Notes: generated by a model not told the origin, from the letters alone. A stretch of 64,000 nt of DNA from Annulohypoxylon bovei var. microspora (GCA_022836615.1 MU405225.1:124001-188000); one strand, 5' to 3'; counted from the stretch's first letter, positions 13,148 to 27,265 are shown. Made by a program: numbers and translations.

Positions 13148-16100
13148 TCACCACTGTGGTTGGGTATGCTGGTTCTGCTGATTCTGGTTGCGTTGGTGAT
13201 GCTGCGAACTGCTCTGGGCCGGCGGTTGGTAGTTGATGAATAGCGGTTGGCTGTAAAGTCTGTACGGGAACTGCTCGTAACTGGCTGGGTTGACCCTGTT
13301 GCTGTTAGGCACTGTCTGCGGAAACTCCTGCCAAAAAGGTCCGCTTACATTGCTGGGCTGAAGCCCTGGGTCTGCCACGTGCCTCGGGTTTCCAGGTCCG
13401 TTATTCATAAACGGACCCGGCGCGCTTAGGGTAGGAGTCGGAATAGGTACGGCGGGAGCCGAAACGCCTGGAGGTGAGTATGGACTGGATGGTTGCTGGT
13501 TAGGCTGAACTGAAACCTGCGTCTTTCTTAACGTTTCCCACGGTCGAGGAGGGGGTATGTAGGTTTGTTTGGGCGCGCTGGACGTCTTCGTAGAATTCAG
13601 ATCGGTTAGCGAAGGCACCTCGCTGTCCGTGGTCGAAAGTAGCTGCATACGGCTATCTGCTGTGTGTTGAGTATCTAGTATATGCGTTAAATTTAAGGAT
13701 TGCGAAGGGGTTGGGAAAGTCGGCGCCGATTGATGACTCGGTGTAGTTAGGCGGGCCTCGACAGGATTCGGCTGGCTACGAGACTGTTGGTGTATCTCCA
13801 GATTACTCCTCTGTAGCATGGCGGCATACTGAGCCCGGATTGCGGGGTGCAGTTGTGCTACCGGTGCTTGGCCTGAATCCGATGGATCTGCGGTGCGCAT
13901 TGATAACTGTTGAAGGTCACTCGTAACAGGCGAGACCGTTTTCTGTACGGCAAATGGGTCATGAGAAGCAGAGTAAGGAAAATCGGCCGCTTGACGAGAT
14001 GGATCGTGATGACCCGAATGCAGCGCCGGGTTCGGAATATCCTTATTTTCGGAGCCATTACTAAATGGAATTCGGGGGGCGGAGCTTGGACTAGATGTGC
14101 TCGTAGCGAATCCTGAAGAGCGTCTTCTAATCTCGAACAGTGCTTCGGGCGATCTCATCAAATGAGCTCGAAGATTACCCTCGTATCCGTTGGTAAACCC
14201 TCCCCAATGGGCGTACGGGGTCCTGTACTTTGTGGAATCCCTAAATGATGGTTAGTACAAAACCTTACTATTGTAGCAAAGGCGACCGTCTTACCTATTG
14301 TGATGGACCTGGAAAAACGCATACTTCTGGACGATGTTCGGTCGTGGCTGCTTAGTAATATTCGGCTGCTGGAGGGCCTGAGGTTCGCCAACCGTCCCCT
14401 GAGTAGACGCGGAAGAGGGAGGTCGGAGAGCGGATGAGGTCATCGGCGTGTCGTAGGAACGATTAGATGCCAGTGAACTCGACCTGGCTCTAGCTTGAGC
14501 CTGGAAGAGTTGACCGTTTTGCGGCGACGGAGAGGGACCGAGGCCCGGAGGTTGCATAAACCCATGGCTGAAGGGTGATTTGGCGGCGGAATCGATTCGA
14601 CTAGTCCCGTATGAAAAAGGTGGCGTTCTGAATCGATGGTCCGAGCCAAATGCCAGTCCCTGGCCGCCCTGGCTGTTGAGAGATGACCGATTCCGTCTAT
14701 GTCCGTTCTGCGGGGGTGTGGGTCGGGGAATGGGAGTTGGTTTCGGTACAGCCTGCTGCGAAGTGTATTGTCCGCTTTGCTGTGGTGTAGAAATCGACTT
14801 CGACGCGGAATGATGGGACGGATACTGTACATTCTGCTGTAGCGCAGAAGCAGGCTTTGGTGTCGTCTGCTGAGAAAATTGCCCATTCTGCTGGTTTGTA
14901 AAAGCTGGCTGGTGCATAGGTTGATGTAGAGAATATTGATTGACGTATTGAGGGGTGGGGGAAGGCTTGGGGATGACTTGATGCGAAGAATACTGCTCGT
15001 TTTGTTGGATTGCGGGAGCCTGCTTCGGCACAGCTTGATGTGGAGCATACTGTACGTTTTGCTGAGGTCTGGGCGCCGGGACTAGCTTTGGTGCAGTAGG
15101 TTGCGAAGCAAAGGGTGATGGCTTCGGGATAAATTGTTGTGCTGTGAACGGAGCAGGCTTCGGAACAAACTGCTGAGCTGTGAAGGGAGAATGTAAGTAG
15201 GATGGTGTGATAGGATCTCTCGGTTTGTATTGGTACGGCTTCTCGGATTTCCCAGCTGTCGTGTTCGGTGTTTGGACCGAGAACGTAGATCCGTACGACT
15301 TTCGAGGTTGAACCGCAGGTAGAGCGGGTCGCGGGATAGTATCCAAGAAGTTACTTTTAGGATTGTGCTTAGGCCTCTGCGGATCATCCGTGTACTGAGC
15401 GCGAGCTTCCGTCGATGTTCTTCCAAGGTAATACCAGATCTGGCTGTCCTTGGCGAAATCAACTTTGACTTGATACTTGTTAGCACAATCACATGCGTTA
15501 AACTCCGCCCAGGTGAATCCCTCGACGAACGGCGCATCCGCGCGAGGTAATTCCTCCGTGATCCTCTTGGTCGCGTTGATCTGCTCTTTAGCCTTGCGTG
15601 ACGTCGGCATGGGGATAGCATTAGCAGACGCTCTCCGTAGGTGAAAGTCGGCTGGATCCGGGAGAAGGAGCCATTTCCATTCCACCTCGACACGATCCCT
15701 AGACGTAGTTAGTAACAGTCCACCATTAACATGATCGCAAGTTTCATACCCATGAGGAATAATGTCGACGAGGAATGTGTGCTCATCAGTCCGGTTTTCA
15801 ACGATGACACCCGCGAATATATCCCCGCGGTAATACTGCAGCTGACATATATCGTCTTTCTTGAGAGCGGCGGCTGCGTGCCGAGTCTTCTGGCACTCGT
15901 CCAATACATCACCATCCAACTTCTTATCTCTCTTAGTTCGGTGGAAGCGACAACTAAATTCGAAGCCTCGTTCCTTGTATTCAGTCCCGTCCTCTCCGAA
16001 GATCGGGACATCCGCTTCTTCCACCATGACGCCGGCCGCTGCGGCACAAGTAGCATGATACGATCGAGCGCATTTCTTCTGCGAGCACTGGAAGCATGCT

Positions 16101-18301
16101 CCCCTCTTAGAACGACAATACAAGCACTTGAGTTCCAAGCGCGCTTTGCTGAGGTTCTCCACGTTGGCGACGACCTCATTTCCTTCAACCGTCTCGATCC
16201 AGGTCTCTGGCCCGTAGAGCGCGCATATGCGATGTGCTTTGCGGCCGTCGCTCGTCGGGAGTATTTCTTGGCCGGGTATATCGTGAGGACACAGACAGCA
16301 CGGAGGGTCAACATGATTCTTAACACGGAGTCGTATCTTCTTGGCCTTCTTCTCCCCTTTCTCAGTTGCTAAACGTTTTCGTTTTCGTCCAGGCTGCTTG
16401 AATCTTACTGCGTGCGAGGAAAGCGAAGTTAGTGCAGCTGTGCCGTTATCGTCATCCTCTTCATCTTCCTCCTCCTCGTCTTCGGTATCTTCGTAGTCTG
16501 TCTCTTCCCCTCTCAACTTGCGCTCGATCTCGTATACGTCGACCCAGACGCTATCTTGAGCTTGAGCACATTCACACCTCTTGGCAATCTTTCCCATGGG
16601 CATCCAGGAGTCCAATGCAAAGTTGACAGCCTCGGCACAGTTGTATCCCAGGTTGTACCCCGAATGGTAACCGTACGGATAAGTAACGACGAACTCTCCA
16701 GGATAGGAGACGCACTTGTTAACTTTGATATTGAAGTACTGCTGTAGATGATTTGGTGAAATAAGGAAAGCCTTGTGTCGTAGGAACTGGTCACAGGCCT
16801 TAGCCTCGGTCGGCCAAATGCTCTTCATGGCAGCCTCAAATCGACGCGCGTCACCCTGCGAGATACTGTACCATTGCTTCGGAGCTCCAAAGTGCAAATA
16901 GTTGATGCTGTACAGATCCACGTCTTCGAGATGCCAGGCGAAGGTCGCCTTCCACATACCAAGGTAGAGATATGCCGTGTTAACACCAGGAACCTTGGTA
17001 CCAAGAACGTCAAGTAGGTTGGGAAGTCTGTTCAGATTCCAGACATCGCACTCGTCATCAAACAGCGTCCCGGGAAGATCGGCGCCGTACAGGGGTTGGG
17101 CATAAGTAAGGGTTTTCCAATATATCCGCTCGAGTTCCTCGCACCTCTCGGGTGTATAGTCGGTGATGTCCATACGGTAGTCGAAGTCCTTGAAGGCTTC
17201 CTCGTCGATCCTAGCTGACGCTTCTCGCTTCGCGTACTTCCTTCGGGCAGACGTAGACTGCGTCTTGGGCTTAGCCTGCCTAGAGCCGCCCATCCGGCCG
17301 ACAACGGGAGGGTCGTCGTCATCATCCACATCAGCGCCGGGGTCCTGCTCTACAGACTCGATAACTTCTTCATTTGGCTTCGGAGAAACGGGCGTCATTG
17401 GTCGATCTTCTTGGTCGGCGGCGGTATCCTTAACAGCGCCTCGCTTTCCCCTACCTCTAGTTGGCCGTCCACGTCTCTTAGAGTCGGTGGCAGTTGAGGA
17501 CGAAGCTGGTTTTGGTCTGGAAGGAGCCTGCGCGCGCCTCTCACCTCGTCGAGCAGGTGGCTGATGTTCGCTCTGATCGCAGAGTTGTCGCCACTGTGGA
17601 ATATTGTAGGATCGTTGATGAAGGATGTTGACTTGTCGATAGGTGCCGTTGGATCCCATGATATCTTGCTTAATAGGTTCTTTGACCCTGATTTGCTTGA
17701 TCATATCATTAAGGGGAGGGCGCTCATCCGTCCATTCCTTTGGAGGGATAATTTTGATAATGCCGGATTTCATACCGTAACAATCAACTTTAGTCATCTA
17801 TTGAAATGAAAATACTACGTATTAGCAGGACTAGAACCAAACATGTAGTGAAGGTATGAGTAAAGGGTAAAGGGTAAAGGGTAAAGGTCATACGAATTTC
17901 TTAAAATCCTTAAATTGATGCATATCCGGTTTGAAAACAGGTACGGTACCGGACCAATGGTCGGGGACGACCTCGCCGATATCTTCTTCTTCTTCTTCCT
18001 CCTCCTCTTCATGTTTGACATTGTCGGAATCCTGACTTTGGTCCTGGTTTGCAGGTCCGGAAGGTGAAGGGGGCGACAAGTCCAAGTTCAAGTCCATGTC
18101 GATGATATCGGGATCGTCCAAATCACTCAGCTCGGAATCATCGCTACCGTCCAACTTCATTGCGCTGTTACTATCGGGCGGTGAATGGAGGCCGGTATGT
18201 TTGTTAAGTGCATCGTTGGCGGGAGGATCATTTGCGACTTCAATCTCAACCATCTCAGTCTCGGGCGCAGACGCCATTGCGGCGGTCGCTTCGGCAGACA
18301 T
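13148..18301 (-). CDS. JmjN-JmjC-ePHD histone lysine demethylase, KDM4/KdmA type
   Basis: Three exons, 18301-17894, 17797-14295 and 14240-13148, give 1667 residues. JmjN spans the first junction (residues ~119-160, ending IIKIIPPKEW). JmjC lies at about 380-550, with the Fe(II) triad visible as H425 and E427 (FAWHLEDVDLYSINYLHFG) and H514 (YGYHSGYN). C523 and the CEC pair at 544/546 fit the KDM4 structural zinc site. An extended PHD (PHD, zinc knuckle, PHD) covers about 636-755. Acidic runs occur before JmjN and between JmjC and PHD. The C-terminal ~700 residues are Gln/Pro/Ser-rich with imperfect repeats. KDM4 enzymes remove methyl groups from H3K9me3/H3K36me3 in a 2-oxoglutarate- and Fe-dependent reaction in the nucleus; all visible catalytic residues are intact. 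The second intron is only 54 bases; splicing it gives the frame DSTKYRTPYAHWGGF. No C2H2 fingers of the yeast Rph1/Gis1 type are seen. Confidence 0.92.
17861..17887. repeat. 7-bp tandem repeat in demethylase intron 1
   Basis: Nearly four copies of GGGTAAA (CCCTTTA-type in the transcript) lie between the branch-point region and the donor of the 96-base intron. Confidence 0.85.
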
Positions 18302-18880
18302 GGTTGGAATTTAGTTGGCTACATGCGACCGATTAAATTGAATAATTTTCTCATCAACGTTCGTCGAACGGTTTATTTCTAAACCGCTCTTGTTATTTTT
18401 TTCTCTAATTTATTAGTTATCGTTGATAGAGAAAGGAAGAGAAAATATTAAATTGGATTGATCGATGTACGGTTACGACCAAAGTCAAACGTCAAAAGTG
18501 CTTGTTAGATTGAATGGTCGAAATGAAGTCGGTTGGTCGGTCGTAGCACTGTGGAGGTGTGAGATGCAACTGCCAAGGTGGTGTATCAAAGCTTTGCCTA
18601 CCTCGTGCTAGACCCTAGGCAGGTTGGCTTAAATGACCCGCCCGGCTAATCCACGGCACTGTCAGCAATGGTATGTTAGTGGTACGTTTTTACCTTTCCA
18701 GGTGCCCAGGTGTTGGGGGTTTGGGGGTAATAGATTTTTTAGGGGGGAGTTCAGGCGGGTTCAAGTGCGGAGGCGCTTCCTTCCTCCTTCTAAATCACCT
18801 ACCTACAGGCGTATCCAGTGACGGAAGGCCGGGAAGCAAGAGATCTGCACCTTCCAAGCTTTGGTTGTACGTGCGAAGTA

Positions 18881-18910
18881 CAAATTGATGCAAATTGATG
18901 CAAATTGATG
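18881..18910. repeat. three perfect copies of a 10-bp unit
   Basis: CAAATTGATG occurs three times in direct tandem with no mismatch. It is intergenic and its role is unknown. Confidence 0.95.
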
Positions 18911-19268
18911 GATTCAAATGAAAATTCACTTAATGGCGCCCAACTCCCGTACTTTCATGTGCGCAGGTAAAGTTCGAGGTAATTGCCCAAATTTCCATCG
19001 TCCTTTTACACAGGCAGCATGGGGTCATTTCCAAGGTAAGTGCAGTGTCCCCATACTTTCCAAGTGACGGGTTACACTGTTGCTATGTACCTAAGTACCT
19101 CGCAGATCAATTTCCATTTTAACGTTATCTGATGCGGCAGCACGGACCAATAAGAATTCCTACTCGAGGTCGGAGATCGGGATTTAAGAGCTGCAGTGTC
19201 GATTGGGGCGATCATCTCGAAGAGCCTCTATCTACCCTCATTGGCCTATTGGATACAGATAGATATAT

Positions 19269-19294
19269 GTACATACATACATACATACATACAT
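19269..19294. repeat. ACAT tetranucleotide microsatellite
   Basis: Six consecutive ACAT units in intergenic DNA. Confidence 0.9.
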
Positions 19295-21691
19295 ATCTCG
19301 GATATCTCAGATCTGGTCCCACAGCATCTACAATCATCATTGACCGAACCGCATTGGTTCCATATTCACAGATACCTTTTTATGTAGTTATTCCCCTCTC
19401 CATCCTACAATAATCATCGATTACTTACCCAGGTCCCAGGATGCACTCATGACTTTTAGTAGGTAGCTTTGCATGACAAGATCTGCATCGAACGTCACAG
19501 TCATGTCAATACTTACTCTCTATCCAGCTAAGATAAACTCTGATGTTCAATTTATTTATTCATTTCCTATGTTATATCGGGAAGGGCGGATGCTAAAAGC
19601 TTGTCCTTAATAAACACAAGCACGCCGAGTCCAAGGTCTCTCAAACAAAGCCTAGGTTCAAACATATATGTCACAATTTACATCCTCCCGCCTCCCGACA
19701 GTCAAGATCGGTATGTTCGAGGCAATATATGTCATCCGGGCATTAGTATTAGTTGCTATTTTTCATGCCTCCGACAATCACCACGAGCCGTTCGACGTTA
19801 TGGATGGATTTTTGACAATACCTAAACATCAATTATCCCAGACTCGTTCACTCTTATTACTCGCCTCTTAATAAGTTTCATAATGTATTGCGATGGATTG
19901 AGTAAAGCATGTTGTGGTGAAATTACCTAGTTAGATAGGGACATATAATATCATATCAAGTCCTTGAATTTCCCCTGATCTAGGCTCAACAACCCTAGAA
20001 GTATTCTCGATTATAACACATAAGCATATTTTAAGATCCTATGTATAACGGGATCAAGTGAAAAGAATTGAAAATAGATCTCAGTTGGACTAGTCGTTAA
20101 ATGGTCCATCCCATACCCTGTTTGGTTCTAGTGTAGGTATAAATTGGACCAGTTGAGCCCCAAAAACTTCGCTAGGGCTATAATCTAACGAACTCTTTTC
20201 CATTCTTAACTACATAGGTATCTACCAATGAAAAATAATGAGTAAGACTGTGCTAAAATTTCAAAGCTGCAAGAAGTGTCATAATGGCGGAGAGAAATCT
20301 AAAGCGAGTAGTATGTGTATACTTTCTCACGCATTGAAATGGTATGCCTAGGTACCTACCGACTTAGACTGCTTACAGGTTAGGTAGGTAGGTCACTATA
20401 TAACACGATAACTTCAATAGTTTCCAAATACCCAGAGAATTTCCAATAAGCTACATAAATAAACTTGAGTTCCTTTGAAGCTAGTTGCTGGCGAGTCTAT
20501 TTCTGCCCCCCCGACTACTACTAGGTAGTTTATAGATGGGAACGCTTTTATACCCGAATTCTTCAAACAGTGGTGAAGTCGAGCATTAAGTCGCTCATGA
20601 GCTCATATTTGGTAGAATCCAGACGTCACCGTAAAGATTTGTCAGGCGTAACATATCGTACGAGCCTAGTTACAACCTATTCGTGGTCTATTACGAAGCT
20701 TAAGCCGCCAGTTGGACTGAGTGGTATAGAAACATGCAGAAATGCGAGTCATTCTCAAGACTTTGGGGTCGACGCAATCCCTTTCACCTAACCTATACCT
20801 AATATGATTCTTTCTTTTGACATAGTATATGTGTGGTGATCTTAATGTAGGGTATATTCGGAAACTCCCGTGGAGTTCAGGGTTACACCAATCAACGATG
20901 CCGAATTGAAGTCGTTACGTATTCGCAACGATTCACCAAGAGTCTAGGTTCGCCCCGTCTCTTCTAGGTTACCATCGGGTCATAGTTCATGGTCTAATGG
21001 ATAGTGAAACATACGATGAAAGTATCAATCTTCAGGGAAAAGAGAAGCTCTCGGTGAGAATTCTAGGACTAAAATCCGGCTACGCTCAAGAAAATATCTC
21101 ACGTTGGCCAACCAGGAATATTCATTACAAACTACCGTACTAATACCCCCAAGATTATTTCATAGTGGTGTACCTATACGCAACTTAGGTGACTCGGACT
21201 CAGTGGGTTGTTAGGTAAGTAGTCGCTGATTCAAAGAAGACATTTAGGTATCATCTCAACCTTGAGCATAAAACTGTAGATAGACTGATTCAACACCAAA
21301 GCGTGCAATAAATGTCAAGAGACGAATCATAAAAAATAGAATAAAAAGATCTTTAACCACAGACTGCTATTCATCTTGCGACATACCTATGTAAACAATA
21401 AAATAGGTACTATACAGTAATGTACAAAGGTATATAGCCCTTGAGAATACAGAATGCACCCAACTCCGTTGCAAGGCCGTGAATCAAATTCTATACATGA
21501 GGTAGTATCTAGCGCTCTAGCAAACGTCATGCATGATAATCCCATGCTCGCGTGAGATGCTCCGACGAAAAAAAAGGTATCGTAATGTCATCAAAGAGCC
21601 ATTCAAATCGTGGCGAGTGCGCGGTCTTTTATTCCTCGAGAAATATCATTGAAGGGGCCGTTTTTCCCCCACCTCCCTATGCATATTTAAT

Positions 21692-23166
21692 TTACTCGAA
21701 AGGAGCACAAGTGAATGCGCCTCGGACTGTACCCGTCTCGTATTGGTCCATCTGCAAAATGTTAACTACGTCCCCGAAAAGAAAAAGGAAAAAAAGCAAG
21801 GTGAAATGAATATGTAGGGACTTACGATATCGACGATGCTAGCATATGTACCACCAACTAGCACAATCATTCCGATGATGAATATTATGGCGTTGACGAT
21901 GCTCTTCAATATGTTCTCTTTCGCATACCACTTGCCTTGCCGGATGAGCATGAACCAAAAGAGGGCAGGGAAGTAGAAGGTAAATCCGGAGATGAATAGA
22001 GCCGACGAGATGGCCAGAAGGTCGGAAAAGAATGGAATGGCCTCGGCAATGACCCAAGCGATTAAGGTGATGAACGAGATGAGCGCCAGCCAGGTGGCCC
22101 AGCCCTTAGTGGTGTTGATGAAACGGATGACTGAGTTCTTGTAGACGCGACCGTGAATGTATCGTCCCACCACCGTGCCATTAATAGATCCGGAGATGAA
22201 AATGACGGGAAGCGCGATGCCGAATGCGACCTTCGAGATGAGATCGCCGGCCGATAGCAAAGACGGGGACTTAACACCGCTGCCGACGAAGGCGTAGATC
22301 AGCGCTCCAGTCAAGGTGTAGATGACGATTTCGATCAAGCCGAGCGCCCAGATAGATTTGACGAAGTGCTTCGGCGTGTGCATCTCATCCATGAACGAGA
22401 ACTGGCAGATGGCGAAGCTGTAGGCGAAGACGATGTTCGTGATGGCGATGAAAGCCTTGGTGAAGGTAAGGCCCTCCTGCGGCCAGGCGGACCAGTCGGA
22501 AGCAACCCCCGCATCTGTTCGCTGAATACCGGTGGCGATGATGGTGACGAAGATTGCGGCCATGATGGACACGAAGTCGATGTAACCTAGAATAGCGACC
22601 TCGGCGAAAGAGGGTGGGATAGCGAGAAGTAGGAGAATTATGGCCGATACAACACCGAAGACTAGCGAGCAGGTGCCGTTGTTGGTGATGTTGAGGAAGG
22701 CGATGGTGCCCGTGAGACAATGCGATCCGACGAGGAAAGTCAACTGCAACACGAACATGACGCCGACCAATTCATACCCGAATTTGCCCCATATCAAACG
22801 ACCCGCGTCCGCATAGTGCTGTACCTCCGGGAACTTGAGCTTGACCTGGCCGACGACATAGCTGGTGTAGATGGCGACAAGACCCAAACCGACACTGAGG
22901 ATAGTTCCTGCAACCATACCTAGAGTAGCGAACGCAGCCGGCATACTCAAACTACCGAGAGCGATGGCCTCGACGATGAGCACCACCGTGAGGCGTTTCC
23001 ATCCTAACCTGTTGAAATGAGCGTTACCAAGGGCTGCCTTCTGCTGCTCAAATCCTGAGATGTCGCTGACTTGGCCGACGACCTCGGTGCTGGACCCTAG
23101 GTCTTGCTCCGAAGGCGGGTCCGAGCCGAACAGCTTCTCGCTCTTCTCATTCTTGATGTCCGCCAT
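21692..23166 (-). CDS. amino-acid transporter, AAAP family (Mtr-like)
   Basis: Two exons, 23166-21826 and 21751-21692, with a 74-base GTAAGT...TTTGCAG intron, encode 466 residues. A hydrophilic N-terminus of ~55 residues is followed by about eleven hydrophobic segments of the Aa_trans fold, starting at the family-typical RLTVVLIVEAIALGSLSMP. The last exon adds MDQYETGTVRGAFTC, matching the hydrophilic tail usual in this fungal group after TYASIVDI; reading through the donor instead gives an unrelated tail. Members such as Neurospora Mtr take up neutral aliphatic and aromatic amino acids by proton symport at the plasma membrane; the exact substrate here cannot be read from sequence. The gene stands alone, with long non-coding DNA on both sides. 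Confidence 0.92.
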
Positions 23167-23675
23167 GTTGTCTGCAAAGTCCGGGTCCCCGTCCGTCTCG
23201 TGTCGTAGATATAGATGATACGTAGGCGACGCTGACGGTGATGCTGGCGATGAGGTTGACGACGGAAGGTTTTGGTCAGATAGTCAAAGCGCCCGGCAAT
23301 AGGCTCACGGCCGAAAGTTAAAAGAAAAAGATGGCCCCAGGGTTTTAATATAAGCGGCCGGAGAACCAGGCGAGACAACCCACACTAGGAAAGTAGTCAG
23401 GTGGATTAGGATTTGCTCCCACCGAAGAAAAAACCATACCGGGTACAGTACGGTACAGTACACGAGCTCATCCCATTCATAGATACCTAGGCAGTCTTGA
23501 TGAAATGGAGCTCACCCCATGTGGGCAAGCCAATCACACCGGCATCCCCGGTTCTGTATCGTGACGAAAGCCCTAATGATCGGCGGGATTACATTACATT
23601 ACGTGGTCGACATTGGTGGCTGAAGACATTAGCTCGTTAGGGTCCCATCCGCGGTAGACCACCTAGGATACCGAG

Positions 23676-23703
23676 ATGTCTGTATGTCTGTATGTCTGTA
23701 TGT
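23676..23703. repeat. TGTATGTC 8-bp tandem repeat
   Basis: Just over three copies of ATGTCTGT, followed directly by three CTGG units (CTGGCTGGCTGG). Confidence 0.85.
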
Positions 23704-26700
23704 AAGCTGGCTGGCTGGTAAGGTAAGGGTCTCGCGTGGTCGAGTCGTGACAACGGTCCCGTAATAATCAAAAAGGTCGTTGGTTTCCGGAAGAGGCATT
23801 GCCGGATTCGAACACACACGCACACACACGTAAATTACCAAGATCCATGAATGGTAGGATGGTTGCCAAGCTATGCCTGGGCCAGCTACCGACGCTAGTA
23901 CCACGAACCCGTGGACGTCACCATGACCCCCTGGTCTGGCACGTCCCTGGACCTTCTAGAAGAAGAAGAGATTTCTTAGCGCTGCAGATCAAGCGCATTC
24001 GGAGTTATTCTATTTGCTAACGGGTTCCACATTGCGGCGACGCCTAGCCACTCCTAGCGGCTCCTAGCCACTCCTTCACCGCCGAGACAGGAACGGAAGC
24101 TTGTTATGACGAGCTGTTGTTTTCTGAGACATCGCTCTCTTTGTTTCTGCTCTCGTGCTCATTGTACATACATATGTGAGATATGTGTATCTTATCATCG
24201 CTGACGCCGCATTCCTACAATACATAATCCCCTCACGCACCCATCAGCCCATTTGTTTTCGGCACGCTGTGAATGGTAGAAATCTATGCGATATGTCATC
24301 ATCTCGAATCCTGGTAAATTTGTGGAGGGTAGTATTATGCATGGAGCCGCTTAACCGATTTTCTTATTCTATTACATAAATATGTCGGGGTAGAACCTCT
24401 TTTCTGGACAAAAGCTGGAAGCGATCAGGTCAGATCTTGGAGTAAAATTGCTCATCGATTCTGGGGGACACGGGTAGTTGGGTAGATGTTGTTCTGCTAC
24501 CTCTAGGTAGGTAATTTTGCTCTTCCATTACCTACTTCGGTATATAGAAATCAAACGTAGCATTCGCGGTTATGGACGGAGATAACTGTTGCATTTTGAC
24601 ACTAACCACGAATTAATAATAGAGGCACAGCATGGAAAGTAAGATACAATGCATGGTCTGTGTTTGGTTCATCAAAATTGCAAGGTGTGTGATATGTAGA
24701 CAAAATCTGAAAACCCCCATAGCCTATCCTCTTCAAATCTCACTCCACAGTGGCTAGGATTATCCTCATTGCCCCATCTTCTTATCTTGCTTTAAATGGA
24801 CCTTTTACTAAACGTGGATACAAATCGATTCTACTAATATGTACGGTACGTAACTATTATTATGCAGCATAATATCTGAGGCGAGATCTATGTATGTACA
24901 TATGTACGTGTATGTACGGCATCTAGCGGGCACTAATCTGTGATACACATGAAACTGTTCCCCATGAAATCTGTGCTCGTCCTTGGCTAAGATGCTGCCG
25001 AGTGTTTAAAAGTTGGCCAACTCCATTGTGACTGCTACATAGGTCGGCGGCGGTTCCGTGTAGGACGACCGAGCGGCTTGTCGGGCTGGAGAAGACATCT
25101 TGGTATACGCTAATGAGGTAATCAGGCATTTATCGTATTCATCTAATCGTACCATAGACATATCATCACAGAGTACGGAGTAGAAGCCATTGTCAACTGA
25201 CTAGAAAATCCCCACCGATCAGTGCTATCTTCTCTCTACTACTCCGAGCTCTACCTTCGTTACCGAGAAGCATAGCAAGAAAGTATGATAAGGCACGATA
25301 TATGGCAAACATAGAACACTGCTCATGATTGGGGAACGGATTGCGGCTTATCATTCTTCGGTCAGATTAAAGTTTTCTACACGGTCGCTACGACAAAATA
25401 GTTGCAAGGTTGATTTAGATTCTAGGCATGCCGATGGAGATGCATTAGTTTCCTGCGTATTCCCTAGGTGGCCTTAGCGCTCTCCCACCGGGTTCTAGCC
25501 AACCTCACGATTTTGCTAAGAGACATACTTTTAGGCGACGAAACTTGTCTAGAGAGGTTGAAAAGTCCATTGGAGAGTATTTCGCCCGGAAAATCATACG
25601 TTAGAAGCAAACTTCTACGAATGTTTCCATAGGTAGTACTAACTACGTGTTTTTGTGGCGAGATATCTCGTCATGCGTAATCTAGGACACAACACTTACG
25701 CATACCACGCAAATAAGCACTATTCATGTATATTGATGACTCCACAACCGTTATTAAGACACTGCCACTCAACTGTTGATTACCTATGAATATGGAAACT
25801 TGTTGTTTGTTGATATCTATCCTTCAATAAGTGCCTTATAAAGTCTATTTAATCTATGCCTAGTTGTTTTCATCTATATTCAGAAGTTTGCTACTAAAAG
25901 AAACATGAAACAACTAGGTTCACTTTGATATTTACTCCTTAAACACGCGGGATAGATAAGGGGGAAGAGGAAGTTAAATAGACATAGGTTCAAATGTTTC
26001 GATCTATAGGTAGTTAACCATAGGTATTTAATGTGCTACATCTGCAACTCGGACACTGAAATCTAGATTGGAAGGCATTTGCTGAGTTGGCCGACGAGAA
26101 ACCAGTGCGATCAGGTAATTAATAACATAGCGATGCACAACTAGGTACTTACAGATAGAGAGACATCAAGCTAAGTCCGTTCGCTATGATTACCTAGGTA
26201 GTTCTGGAAACTGTAAAAGCACATCTCACTTCGCCATTATGTGCAAGGCGCGCCGTCTTCGCCCAAAGAACCGGAAGTCAAGCCCGGGGTAGATGAGACA
26301 CCAGGCCCGCCCCGTGAGCCAGCATCTGCGAATAGTAGAACGGCAAGAGCCCGGGAACATGTCTCGGCCGTAATAGCTTCCTACTCATCAAGACAAGTCC
26401 TAAGAATTTCCTCTTTCGGATGTGACAGGGGGTTGTGCCCACGCTGATTGGATTGAGGACACAACTCTATCTAATCTTTCATAACTACTTCTTCATTAGT
26501 AAATATCTGCTGGAAAATGTATATTGAATAATTAGAAGAATTATAATATGGAACGGATCTCTCCTCTATGAAAATTCAAATCGCCGGAAAGTACAAGATG
26601 TCAACATTAGAAGTGATTGTGTTTAGTAATAAAGAGGTGCCCTCATATACCTACCTAGGTACCTAGATGAGTAGGGTGCCAGCGACATTCATATTCCAAG

Positions 26701-27265
26701 ACTGAAACCGGTGGTCTTATCAGTGTCCAAAGCTCTAAAAGGGTTGATATATTAATAACTTATCTAGGGCCTTCTCCTTTGGTTCACTATCGCTAAGATT
26801 ATATGAAGCAAGGTCTTGGCGAGAAAGCGTTTTTAGGGCTAGACTATCTCGAGCCACTAATTATCAATGTATCAGATAAGCATATATGAGCCCGGACTCA
26901 TGGTATCTGGATTATACGAACCTTGGGATGGGTAATAATAGACTTCCCGGGTCGTTCTTAATCAGCCGCAACGGCTCTCGTATGCCGGGTAATAGTGGAA
27001 TGCGCCGTGAAGGTCCCTGGACCTGACATTTCACGAAACCCCGAGGCCCTTCCCCAACTACCCATTTAGCCGGCTCGGTCGAGGCTGTCATCGTGGCTCT
27101 TTAGTCTATCAAATTAGGTATACCGCTGTTATCTACTCCGCACCAAAAGCGACAGCGGACATGGGTTCGAGCTTCTGCAAGGGACGGTGCTTGTTTTAAA
27201 GCTATTGGTGTCGCGTCGTTAGTATAAAGGGGTACTTACCTCATGTTGGCCTTCATCGTCCGACC

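Larger units (their letters stand above)
18302..21691. other. gene-poor region with small tandem repeats
   Basis: No supportable gene. Contents: the upstream region of the demethylase gene, three perfect copies of CAAATTGATG at 18881-18910, an ACAT microsatellite near 19269-19294, and ACCTAGGT-family motifs near 20345-20396. The frames at 19132, 19601, 20570 and 21552 show no domain or composition typical of coding sequence. Confidence 0.6.

Noticed and set aside
14158..14391. 77-codon frame ending GEGLPTDTRVIFELI
   Set aside because: It is the wrong frame over the 54-base intron of the demethylase; the spliced frame reads YAHWGGFTNGYEG and continues into the long downstream exon.
15731..16372. 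213-codon frame on the plus strand
   Set aside because: Lies wholly antisense to the JmjC/PHD coding exon, which has clear domains.
23800..23830. GGATTCGAACAC resembling a tRNA T-arm
   Set aside because: No acceptor, D or anticodon stem can be paired around it; it runs straight into an AC repeat.
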